Of a stretch of 64,000 bases of DNA, positions 12,502-23,121 are shown piece after piece. A program made the position numbers and the translations under genes. Location of the stretch: NCBI GenBank assembly GCA_026168455.1, contig CM047428.1, positions 16,153,313-16,217,312 on the forward strand. Direction: 5' to 3'. The notes beneath the pieces were generated by a model, which saw only the letters and a list, made by a program, of their open reading frames with translations, had not been told where the DNA came from and ran no database searches. Every line of letters starts with the position of its first letter. Positions within the stretch are counted from its first letter, which is position 1. The stretch is from Theocolax elegans (taxonomy: Eukaryota > Arthropoda > Insecta > Hymenoptera > Cerocephalidae).

Positions 12502-13418
12502 TATATATGTATAATATACGTGTATACATACACGTGCGAGGAGTGTGTGTGTATGCGCTCGCGTACCCAGTCGTAAAGTTCGCATCGACTTTTATAGAAC
12601 TTCGGCAGCCTCGCAAATGCGACGCGCAAATGGATGTATCGGTACGTGTGCACATACGGCACATGTCTATACCTAGGTACACCCTCGCGTACACGCGCGC
12701 ATAGACGTATGTCGGTCTTTGCTCAACTGGTGATGCGCATCTGATGTCTTATTCGCATTGTCAGGGATGCGATGCGCCATCGAATCCAACGACGGCGTGT
12801 ATCAACCTAAAGACAGCTCGATCTCCTGTAATTGCTTTTGGGTTCATTTGCTTTACTCGTCCTGTCACAGGTTTTCCTATGTTACTATCGTATATTAATT
12901 TATCTAAACTATATATACTTGTATTCTCGAAAAATTGCATTCTAATTTCGATAAAATTTTCGTTTTTCCGATATTAATATCGATTACTCTTAGTAATTAC
13001 ATGTATTACCCCCAAGTGCTAAAGCCATTTTAATTGATATTTATTTAAAATGTATAGATTTATTAATTCATATTATTAGAATATCGTTGATTAAGTAAAC
13101 CTTTATTAAATAATAACAATTAAACATAATAATTATTCTAATAACTGCATAATAGCAGCAATAACTTTGAATAAAAAAAACATTTCATGTAATTAAAATC
13201 GTTAGCAAAGTAACAGGATTACGTATTAATCAACGTGAATTTAAATGTAAAATAAACATTCTGCTCGATGAAACTCTACAATTTGCAAGATAATTCTCTT
13301 AATTATCAAAATTATACAATTAGCTTTTAATTAATCGTTAAAAGTTATAATTAAAATGGAATTATAAGACCTCGATGAACCTAAGCTCTTGAAACACTTT
13401 CAGAAAAGAACATTTCTA

Positions 13419-13444
13419 TGTATATATATATATATATATATATA
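13419..13444. repeat. (TA)n microsatellite
   Basis: About thirteen alternating TA units. Confidence 0.9.
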
Positions 13445-14462
13445 CACCATCAGTTCAATTTTCCGCGCCCAAAGTATTTAGTAATCGAGCGATCGGTATC
13501 TCTAAACTCTAATCAATCAGCTACGAATAATTAACTAAATCGATTCATACTTAATCATTCCTCTGTTAAACGTGAAAGCGATGTATAACTTATTTTCTCG
13601 CTTATAAGCACCATTAAATATTCGCGAATATCATGCTTAGTTTATCAATGTCAATGAACGTGTAGGGTTTAAAGATTATATTGCAGCAAGTGTAGTTATG
13701 CAATTTTAAGCCCAATTAAACTAGGACAGTCTATTAAATTACAAATGTCTTAGTTATATAGTCGTTTAACTTTAAACGTATATCAAACGATACATATAGA
13801 TGTCTATGCGCACGAGACACGAACATGCATAGTAAAAATATATCTAATAGTTATGATTAAAAGAAAATAAATATACTCGGTTTCTATTTTGCAATGGAAC
13901 GGTAAATTATGTTTTATTGTAAAGTATCTGGGTAAAACATGAGATGTATAAAATGTATCCAGGAATACGATATTTGCGTTGGCTAAAATAAGAGACCGTT
14001 CGAAAATGAATGTCGAATAGATTTTTAAAGGAAGTGCAATGACTTTACACATCACATTTTATTTATACCCTTGGAATTTTTAGTAGCGTATATAGGTGGC
14101 CTGAAATTCACAGATTTTATTATTTAAAATTAATTTTTTTTAAATCGTATGCCCGGGTTGTATATGATAAAAATATCTTCGTTAAATTATAAATTGCGCA
14201 GCTATAATGGATTTATCGTCGAAACGAATTCGTATCAAATTTTAAAAGATCTGAATACTGTTTGCTTAAATTGTTGACGTTCTAGATAATTGGTACTCAC
14301 TAGTGACAGTTGTTCCGATTATTAACGAGCCGGTAGTTCGAAGATCATGTAGAAACGTTAAAACCCTTGGAATGTAGTTAAAGTTCAGATTAATTCTAGT
14401 GAAAAATACCTAAAGTTTTATACACCGAGAGAGAAAGGAATATTCGAGACAAATGATGTTTC

Positions 14463-15294
14463 TTAACTGTTGAGAACTGATGACTTTAATATGAGAAAAT
14501 TATTGTTCTTTTTACAGCTCAGAAGGAGGGGTTCCAACCTCCGGGTCACGGATTTTGTTGCAATTTTGGGAACTGTTTTCTGGTACACAAATATGAAACA
14601 ATTCATGTGATATTTAATATCATAAACTATTTGACGGTAACTCTACGCATTTAATGTAAATTGTTAAAACTGCGTATGCTTCAGTTTAATTGCTGATAAC
14701 ACAAAAGGAATTAAAGATAGATACTCAAACTTAGATTTGACAAAAAGTTGAGATCAAGTAGATATGATTTCAAAAAAAGAAGCTCAAATATTTCAATTTG
14801 GTCACAAGTTATGGAAGAAATAAAAATAAGATGAAATTTTTTCCTAAAGACTTAAATTTTACTACATTTTCGTTAAAATTTCGTCTAATTCTTATTTTTT
14901 CTATAACTTTTGTTACGTATGAAAAGGAGAGAAGCTTCTCATATGCCTAAGTCGCGCGGCGATGTACGCGACACTTTTAACGAAATTGAAATGTTTGAGC
15001 TTCTTTTTTTAAAATCATATCTACTTGATCTCAACTTTTTGTCAAATCTAAGTTTGAGAGTCTATCTTTAATTCCTTTTGAGTTATCAGCAATTAAACTG
15101 AAGCATACGCAGTTTTAACAATTTTTCATTAAATGCGTAGAGTTACCGTCAAATAGTCTATGATATTAAATAGCACATGAATAGTTTCATATTTGTGTAC
15201 CAGAAAACAGTTCCCAAAATTGCAACTAAATCCGTGACACGGAGGTTGCAACCCTTCCTTATAAATATTATTTCGATCAGTTCTGAACAGTTAA
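14463..15294. mobile_element. TTAA-flanked fold-back element with ~350-400 bp arms
   Basis: TTAA at 14463-14466 and 15291-15294. Ends match as TTAACTGTTGAGAACTGAT and, in reverse complement, TTAACTGTTCAGAACTGAT. Nearly the whole element is one inverted repeat: 14530-14850 pairs with about 14875-15258. Shared blocks include caattttgggaactgttttc, gcgtatgcttcagtttaatt and gacaaaaagttgagatcaag. The 5' arm has about 30 extra bases near 14490-14520; the 3' arm has about 65 extra, CpG-containing bases at 14915-14980. The two short ORFs here are arm sequence, not genes. Confidence 0.85.
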
Positions 15295-15675
15295 CCCTTT
15301 CAGACCCAATATACATTATAATGTACGTAGATAAAAAATTGTAAATTAAAAAAATGATAACGTAAATTATTAAAAGTATAGTAAAAGAATGTTTCATTAT
15401 TACTCCTAATAAGATGATATTAAACGAATTGTATATTTAAAAGTAATTGTGGTTATAAAATAACAAATAAAAATATGAAAACATTCTAAATTAATAAGGA
15501 TTGAAAGGTTTAAAATTTCATTTATTTTTATAACCGATAGTCTTAACAGTTAAAAATTAAGCGTTAATATCGAAGAAATATCATTTTATTACATACGTAA
15601 ATATCTATTTATAATAATAAATGTACGATCTCTTTTTCACAAATATTTCCCAGTGTAATAACAATAACGTAATGT

Positions 15676-15706
15676 AAGAGAGAAAGAGAGAGAGAGAGAG
15701 AAAGAG
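15676..15706. repeat. (GA)n microsatellite
   Basis: GA run with two AAAG interruptions. Confidence 0.85.
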
Positions 15707-16029
15707 GGTAAAGATCCTAAGTCATTCTATTTTCTGCTAGTTAACTTTACGATCCCGAGCTACCGCGCGTTCGGTATTTCCATGTTTACCTAATCTCGTT
15801 CATCCCCCTTTCTTCGGATCGTACAGCATTGCCATGCACCAGCCGGCTAATTAGCTCGCGCATTTCCGCGTTCCCTCGGCGAATTGTATGCGTCTGCATC
15901 GCCAGACACTCGTGGTTTCGTAAGTCGCGCGCGTGCCCACACGTGTTATTTGCAATGTCATTATATTATGCGGGGAGTGCCGAGGACGATCGAGGCATGT
16001 CTGCATGTGCATACGCGCGCGCGTCTCTC

Positions 16030-16053
16030 TGTGTGTGTGTGTGTGTGTGTGTG
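16030..16053. repeat. (TG)n microsatellite
   Basis: About twelve GT/TG units after a short CT run. Confidence 0.9.
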
Positions 16054-17025
16054 AACCACCACTCGGATTTTCCAATGTGCAATGAGTCTTCACTTTTGTT
16101 GCGGGTGATTCTAGGTAATAATTATAGAATAGGGGGAATACAAACTCACCTCTTACCACTTGATCATTTTTCGTAAGGGAAAGTTGTTGTTTTATATATG
16201 TATATATACTTACGTAATATCCTGGATGAAACGATTATACGAGCGATCGCGATCAACCCTATATGTAAACGCCACGGTTACCTTTTTTTTTATCCCATTA
16301 GCATAATTTGATAGAGTGTGAAAAGGAGTAGGAAATTATTTTAAATGTGGTGAACGCGCTCATGTGGAAAATAGGCGGAATAGATTAGATTTTCCCTGTA
16401 ATTATTTACATTTGTTTTATACTACTGCTAAGATTGATTGATGGATGTGGATTTTATTCTATTTCCTTGTAATCCAATAAAATTTATTACATTTTTATGC
16501 TACACAATCGATTATGATGTTGTAACTTATCTTAACTTTTTACGTCGATTGCAAGTGTCACGATTGTAGGTTCCGTTCTCACAATAAATCGAAGGATCGT
16601 TTTAACTGATAAATTTATTTACTTTTTATGCTAATTATTTATAATCCAACTTAAGACATATCGAGCATTTTCTGTACAATTTACTATTTGATCTTCGGTG
16701 GATTATTAAATACGTAATTTTAATATTTTCAAATTTTATATTTTTCCATCATCGATACGCGCGATTGATTGAAAAAGCAATACTGTTCGCTTTAAAAATA
16801 AGTGCCTATGCGTTCAACCGTTGAATACTCAAACGATTCAACGAAATAATGTACCTTAAAAAATTATTGTCAGCGTCCACAGTTTAATAGCAATACATCG
16901 AATAGACTGTTGCTTTTAAAAATATAAACCTGCGTTCTTTGTTTGAGGTGCAAATTGTAAGCTAAAAAATTTAGAGCTCAGAAATCCCAAAGGCAGTTTT
17001 ACTACCGGATGCGCAAGACTTCAGG

Positions 17026-17068
17026 CTTCTTCTTCTTCTTCTTCTTCTTCTTTTTCTTCTTCTTCTTC
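17026..17068. repeat. (TTC)n microsatellite
   Basis: About fourteen TTC/CTT units with one T-rich interruption. Confidence 0.9.
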
Positions 17069-18639
17069 GGGAAGTGAGTTTTGCGCCTCGGACTTTTTTA
17101 TTCTTTCAGGGCATTCTGAAGTAATGAGATTTTAAACCATACTTTTTTCCTTTCTCTGCCATGCTATTGTTTATCTTAGTTCAATACGTATCTACTCTTC
17201 TTACAGGAATATTTTTTACCTTTTTTATTCTCCTGATTCGAAGTATACAATGATCACTTTTAGTCGATATTTTATTTTTTAGAATTTTAGTTTCTTACTT
17301 GTTTCATCCTAAAATGTTTATTATATTCTATATATATTTGATGTAATAATTATCAATATTTATGAATGCAAAACTTAAAAGTAAAGTTAGGTGAAATAAA
17401 TTTATTTTTGTCTTTTATCTTAATGAGCTTTTGTGGCAAATTTGTAGTAACAATATAAACTTTGCTAGAAAATCTTAACAAGATATAATAATTTTAATCA
17501 AAATTATGTAATTAAATGTGTCAGAATTAGTATTCAGTGCCAAATGCTCCTTTCCTTTCATCAATTTTCCGATTCGTGTGATATTTTTTGTGATTATTCT
17601 TGAAACTAATTACTACTACGTAAAATTACCTTTTTTTATTTAAACATTTTTCACTGCATAGCTTTAGTTAGGACAATACCATATCGTCTCGAAATTTTCA
17701 AAAAAAATTTATATGTCTACTACAAATGTAACACACAAGCTTTAAATCAAGTTGAAAAAAAAAACTTTTTACAATTATTTTTTCAACTTAACTCTACTCT
17801 TAAGATCCTTTAATTTAAATGAGTAGCGAAATTTGCAATCAAACAGTTAAATAAACAACTGCGACGTTAAAATAAAATTGTGCTTCTTCGATTTTAATCG
17901 TGTTCCTTTGTATACGTGCAAGGAAGGTTACGTCATTTCACCTCGGTCTTTCTCAATTTCCGCTAGCAATTTCAAAGATGTGTATGAGGCGCTAATTTCG
18001 AAGGACGCGCGCATTTGTTAGTACAACGACGTTATACATTCGTGCTTTCTCTCTCTGTTTCCCTCCCTCTTTCTTTCTCTTGGGCGGATGGATAATTGTA
18101 ATTGCGCGGGATACGAAGATTTCTGCACATGTGTGTGTAGCTTCTTGATTATGCGTCTGAAATTCTGCCGACTTAACGATTGTATTTCAAATAAGTAATT
18201 TTGTTAGATATATGCTAATTTACAGATAAATCTTCATTTAGCATAAATTTTAACGTACTTTATTTAGATTAATCTATATATGGTTTAAATTCTAAAAGTT
18301 TACGTACGATTGTTAAAAAAAAAATACCTGAAATGTTACATTGCTCATTTCTTTGAAGTATTTTATAATGTTCAATAATTGAGTGTATTAAAGTAACAAT
18401 CAAATAATCGTGGTGTAATCATAATAATTCTACATCTGACCTTTAATAAAAATGTCAATTTCAATTTCTCTAATGATTGGTTTTGCACCTGTAAAAAAAG
18501 ATACTAGAATTAGAATTATCGAAAATTCGTAACCTCTTAAAATTCGAACGAGTTACCTGGAGGAGAAAAAAGCATAGTGAATTTATCTTTTTTCGCGAAA
18601 GAGGTAAAAAAAAGGTGAGCTCGTCAACACCAAAGAAAA

Positions 18640-19080
18640 GCTTGGAAAAGACGAAAAGAAAAAGAGGTAAAAAATGATCGAGAGGCCGAGTCAGGAGCGC
18701 GAACGGCATCATTCCCGTGATTGGAAATCCAAGCTGCTCCTGCGTCAATCACCTTGCCGAGTCGTAACGAGGGGCTGGTTGAGATTGCATCGTAGTACGC
18801 GCGGCTCGCTCGCCCTTTGTCCCTTTACACCGACGATTTTATCGTGTTGGATGATATCCTTCGGTAAACCGGGCCACGAGGCTTCTATCGCGCGGACCGG
18901 CGAGTAATTAACGCGCCCGCACGATCTGATCGTTTTGTTGGATGATCGGGACATTGATGCCGAGGTAACCTCGGCGCGATCTGTTAGTGAAATCTCGCGG
19001 TGGACGCGCTCGGATGGTCTCTCCCTCGTGATTTCGAGAAACTTCCTGCGGTACGCTTTGACGTTTCAATAAATAAATCT
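18640..19080. other. CpG-rich non-coding patch with a short palindrome
   Basis: Clearly richer in CpG than the DNA on either side. It holds a 17-bp palindrome at 18959-18975 (GCCGAGGT-A-ACCTCGGC) and two copies of a ttggatgat word with similar left flanks (about 18842-18857 and 18930-18945). The ORFs across it are short and on both strands, and no protein family is recognisable. It may be a regulatory element or an untranslated exon; nothing decides between them. Confidence 0.3.
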
Positions 19081-20532
19081 CCTTGTTCAATGGGTAGTGC
19101 ATGTACACGCGGCAATCCTATATTATTAACCCGATTTTTAACGGCGATTAACAACTTCCTCCTGCGTATATACTATATTTGTTTACTCTATATATTTGCT
19201 AATGTAAATGCGAAATATTTGATAACGACGCGAGTTTTAAAAGTACGTCGAATTTTGTACTTTAGGAGTATGTGTTTATTATTGCACGCTCTACCAAACA
19301 TTATTTTATTATCGTTACTTTTCTGTAAATTTTACAATTTTTATCATTTTTGTCAATTTGAGTTAAATTTAAACTTGGAATTACTCATTATGTATTCGTT
19401 TTTCTTTAAATATAGTCCTTATAAATAATACGTAAATCGTTGTTTAAATGATCCCACGAAATTACAATGTCCTATTAATTATTTTCCCCGTATTTTATTT
19501 TCATTCTAGTCATATGTTTGCGTTTTCTGTATAAACAAACCGAAAAACAAAAAAATAAACTACACGATGCAGAAAAATTTACAAAAGCTTTTGCGTTTTT
19601 TTTTCGTCTCGCATAAAATCGTCCAGATGCATCTGTCGGAACGAATGCAAACATTTTGCAGCCTTTTAAAAAAAGCCGCTCTCTCTTTCTCCCTTCCTCT
19701 CTTTCTCTCTTTCTCTGTTGCACGATAAAGGCTCAAATCCTGATGTACGTTTCTCTTTCCGTTTCCTGGGAAGTCCTCTTTTGTTTCTCACCGAGATATG
19801 AATAATCATCATGTTTTATTGCGCATACATATATATATACATACCTATGCTCATATACATTTGTGGGGTATGATAACAGTTAAAGAAGACGTAGTAAATA
19901 TTTACGAGGGTTGCCACTCTCTCTCTCTTTCTCTCCTTTTTTTTGTAATTCTAACTAAGAAACTATTCAAATTTTATGTTTGTATTTCTAAAGGAACAAT
20001 ATATAATTTGTGTCTCTGTGTTATTAAATTCAATATTCCATTCTTTCGATGCTCTGGGGATATATAGGAGATTTAACGATAGGGTATATCTTTATGCTGA
20101 AAATGATATGACTGTACGGATATTTAATAAATGAAATGTAACAATGTTAAACAATACTTTTCATTATTTCGTACGTGACATCGTCAATTTTTGCATATTA
20201 GATTTTACTATTTATAGAAAAATTAATCGAGATAATTAGTGATATATACATATATAAATAAACTGTAATTAATATATATAAGTAAATGAAAAGTATTAAT
20301 CGAATTACCGATGCAATCATCAAACTTCCCTAGTTGGAAGATCGAGTGATTTACCTAGACGTGTATATATATATAGGATAACCACAAGAAATTCTCATAA
20401 CGCGAATTTAAATCCCACCCATATCGCGACCTCGCTCCGTTCGCGGTTGAATCGCGTCTATATATATACCAAGACCAGGGAAAACTCGGGGGGTCGCGGA
20501 CCCCTCGAGACACGAAGGCGACCAGTCTCCTC

Positions 20533-20536
<4 letters not shown>

Positions 20537-20574
<38 letters not shown>

Positions 20575-20592
20575 CTTCCTCTTCTTCTTCTC
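20537..20592. repeat. (TC)n / (TTC)n microsatellite
   Basis: About sixteen TC units followed by CTT repeats. Confidence 0.9.
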
Positions 20593-21566
20593 TTTATCCC
20601 GAGGACGTACACTTTTTATAAACGAAGATCCTGTAAAATGGAGTAGAAAACTTCCGCTGGCTAAAATTCCTCCAAAAGGGCCCGAGAGAATCCTCAAGTT
20701 TCCTATGTGTCTGTTCTACTTTATATGTATGTGGGTGTGTGTGAGTGTGTGTATCTATATATATATATATGTCTCCCTTCTTGTTTGTTACGGTTTTTTA
20801 TTTTTATTTTTATTTTTGTTTAACGGAAGGGTTCAAGTGCCACCTGCAGCAATACGGTACGTCCTTACGGGTTGAAGAATGTTACCTCTTGAGAATAAAA
20901 GTTCTATACATAAATATACATACGGTCTTGTATTTTCTCGCTTTTCTTTTCCCTGGTTACTTGTTTCGGCTTCCTTCTTTTGCACTTCGATGGATCTCCA
21001 TAGGTATATAACCCTGTACACTTCCTGTGCGTGTATACATGTATACGTGTATATATATATACGGGTAATATACAGCTGGAAATCTGCTGAGAGTTTAAGG
21101 AAGTGAGCGTTATCGCTGAATAGAAATGACTACGTATATTTCAGATTTATATTCAAATACCTCGCTCGCCACGTGGTAAGTAGCTAATAGACGACTATTC
21201 CTCTTACCTCTGTGTAAACTACTTTTTTCGAACTTACGAATTTTTTCGAACTTACTCGCTGCACCTTAATTAAAAAATAATAATTATTTTATTACTCTTA
21301 TCAATGCTCAATTAATTATATAGCCTTATTAAATATACGCTATTGGTATATCAAGCGTATACCGGTGGTCTCATCACCTTCATTCCCGCGCGTGCTTTAT
21401 AATTACAAAATACGCTTGCACGAAAACGTGTATCCTACACCTGGCTCACAGATTTTCCACGAATTCAGTCTAAAGTTTCATAATGCTTAACACTGTTACA
21501 AGTGTTGTATATACACCTCTGTGCTTATACGAAACTTCGTAACTCGATCCTATTTATTGAAGGAAC

Positions 21567-21577
21567 AACGTTATGGT
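21567..21577. repeat. LINE target-site duplication, left copy
   Basis: AACGTTATGGT, directly before the retrotransposon 5' end, identical to 26936-26946. The host sequence resumes after the right copy. Confidence 0.9.
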
Positions 21578-21722
21578 CAGTTCTCTCTGTACTGGCACAG
21601 AGGATAGTCGTGTTTGCTAAACGCTCCGTAATAAGTAAACAGTGATATAAAAGTACAAGTTACTATCGGGCAATTGCCCGGGAATTTTCGCGCCAACGCG
21701 AGTTATTCCTTAAAGCCTTACT

Positions 21723-22760
21723 ATGGCTTCCCATCACGATTATGAATTACCTAGTGCTTCCCAAAGTGCAACATTAAGTGACAATAGTGAAAAAAATATT
21801 AGTTACTCTCAAGTTATGAAAAGAAATCATTTCCCGAAACAAGAACAAGGCCTAATATTAGACTGTGTTGAAGGTCTGAATTTAACTGATTATACATGTG
21901 CTGTGGGTGATATTGTTAATCCAAGTAATGTAATATATTCGTCAAGAATTTCAAAAAATAGAATAAGGATCTTCCTTTCAAGTAAACAAATAGTTGATGA
22001 TTTTACAGATAAACACAAATTTCTCATAATAAATGAAGAAAAAGTTACTGTTAGACCACTAAAAGATAAACAACAACGGATTATTTTGTCTAACGTCTGC
22101 CCAACCATACCACACTATATACTAGAAGAAATAATAGATAATTTAAATATAAAAAGGAACTCAAACATCACATCATTAAAGGCAACAATAACAAAGGAAG
22201 GATACAGTCATGTTCTTAGTGACAGGCGCCAACTCTTCGTTAATCCAGATGAGGTTTCGAAATTCCCAGAAATATTAAAAGTTAAGTTCGATGACTCTAT
22301 TTACTATATATTTCCTAGTACTGATACTATAAGATGTTTCGCATGCAAACAAGAAGGACACATAGCGAAATTGTGTACAAACCAAAGCCTCGATTCAACT
22401 CAACTGAAACCTTCACAAGAATTTATAATAAACAATATCTCTCAACGCGAAAATTTTCCCGATCTAAAATTAACAGACAAAACCAACTCAACTACATCAA
22501 CTGAAAATAGTACTCCAGATAATAATAAACCGTTAAATAAAAATAATTTCTATGCAGATCAATGCTCCAAACAAACTCAGATGGATACCGATAAAACAAC
22601 ATTTAAACGTCCTTTATCATCATCATCACTATCTACCAACACACTAGAAAATACAAAACTGTTATATGGATCCGAATCAAGCTTAGAATCATTAATGGAA
22701 GAAAAATATACAACAGAAAATAGTATAAAAAACAAAGATAATAAAACACAAAAAAATTAA
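21723..22760 (+). CDS. LINE ORF1 protein (RNA-binding, gag-like), truncated by frameshift
   Basis: 345 codons. ORF1 proteins of this group bind the element's RNA and form the ribonucleoprotein with ORF2. Residues about 45-195 look like the RRM-like region that precedes the knuckle in related ORF1 proteins. One CCHC zinc knuckle is at residues 205-218 (C205, C208, H213, C218, spacing 2-4-4), followed by a polar, Ser/Thr/Asn-rich tail. The start is the first ATG after the 5' untranslated region. The frame stops in an A-rich stretch at 22758-22760, but another frame continues open to 23089, so this is not the original end. Many relatives have three knuckles; only one is seen here. Confidence 0.9.
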   Translation: MASHHDYELPSASQSATLSDNSEKNISYSQVMKRNHFPKQEQGLILDCVEGLNLTDYTCAVGDIVNPSNVIYSSRISKNRIRIFLSSKQIVDDFTDKHKFLIINEEKVTVRPLKDKQQRIILSNVCPTIPHYILEEIIDNLNIKRNSNITSLKATITKEGYSHVLSDRRQLFVNPDEVSKFPEILKVKFDDSIYYIFPSTDTIRCFACKQEGHIAKLCTNQSLDSTQLKPSQEFIINNISQRENFPDLKLTDKTNSTTSTENSTPDNNKPLNKNNFYADQCSKQTQMDTDKTTFKRPLSSSSLSTNTLENTKLLYGSESSLESLMEEKYTTENSIKNKDNKTQKN

Positions 22761-23092
22761 AAAAAAAAATAAAAAGATCTTCAACTCCCACTAAAAGTTT
22801 CGATTTAAATGAACAATTAATAATAGTAAAAGAAAAAATAGAAAATCCAGACAATAAATTCCCATTAGATTATACGAATTTCAAAAGTTTCCTCGACAAG
22901 GCATTTACAAATATAGAAGTAGTTGAAACGGCTAACGAATATTCAAGCAACATAATTGATATCGCAAACATGATGAGGACACTCTACCAAGAATTACCAA
23001 GCAAAGGAATAAAATCAAGATTTACCAAAGTGATTAAAACAATTGAACAATCTATACCTACAGATATTAATATCAATACTAATAAAACATAA
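22745..23092 (+). pseudogene. out-of-frame C-terminal part of LINE ORF1
   Basis: Open without an early ATG from 22745 to the stop at 23090-23092, in the frame one base behind ORF1. After a lysine-rich start it encodes about 100 residues that read as normal protein (mixed acidic, hydrophobic and aromatic residues). It ends 29 bp before the ORF2 ATG, where ORF1 of this LINE type usually ends. One base missing from the run of A at 22749-22775 explains the break: restoring one base would put the two parts in one frame of about 455 codons. The break may be a real mutation, an assembly error in the homopolymer, or a site of minus-one frameshifting. Confidence 0.8.
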
Positions 23093-23121
23093 ATAATAAT
23101 TTTTTAACAAAAACGGACAAA

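Larger units (their letters stand above)
12055..14462. other. intron-like non-coding stretch
   Basis: A CpG-rich patch (about 12060-12800) with TA/TG repeats, then AT-rich DNA without ORFs of note. A TACACCGAGAGAGAAAGG word at 14423 resembles the ends of the TA-flanked MITEs in this window, but no clear partner end was found. Confidence 0.4.
15295..21577. other. intron-like non-coding stretch upstream of the LINE
   Basis: AT-rich with CpG-rich patches at about 15720-16080, 18640-19080 and 20400-20720 and several microsatellites. ORFs of 60-142 aa are low in complexity or overlap each other on both strands. No splice-bounded coding exon was recognised. Confidence 0.45.
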
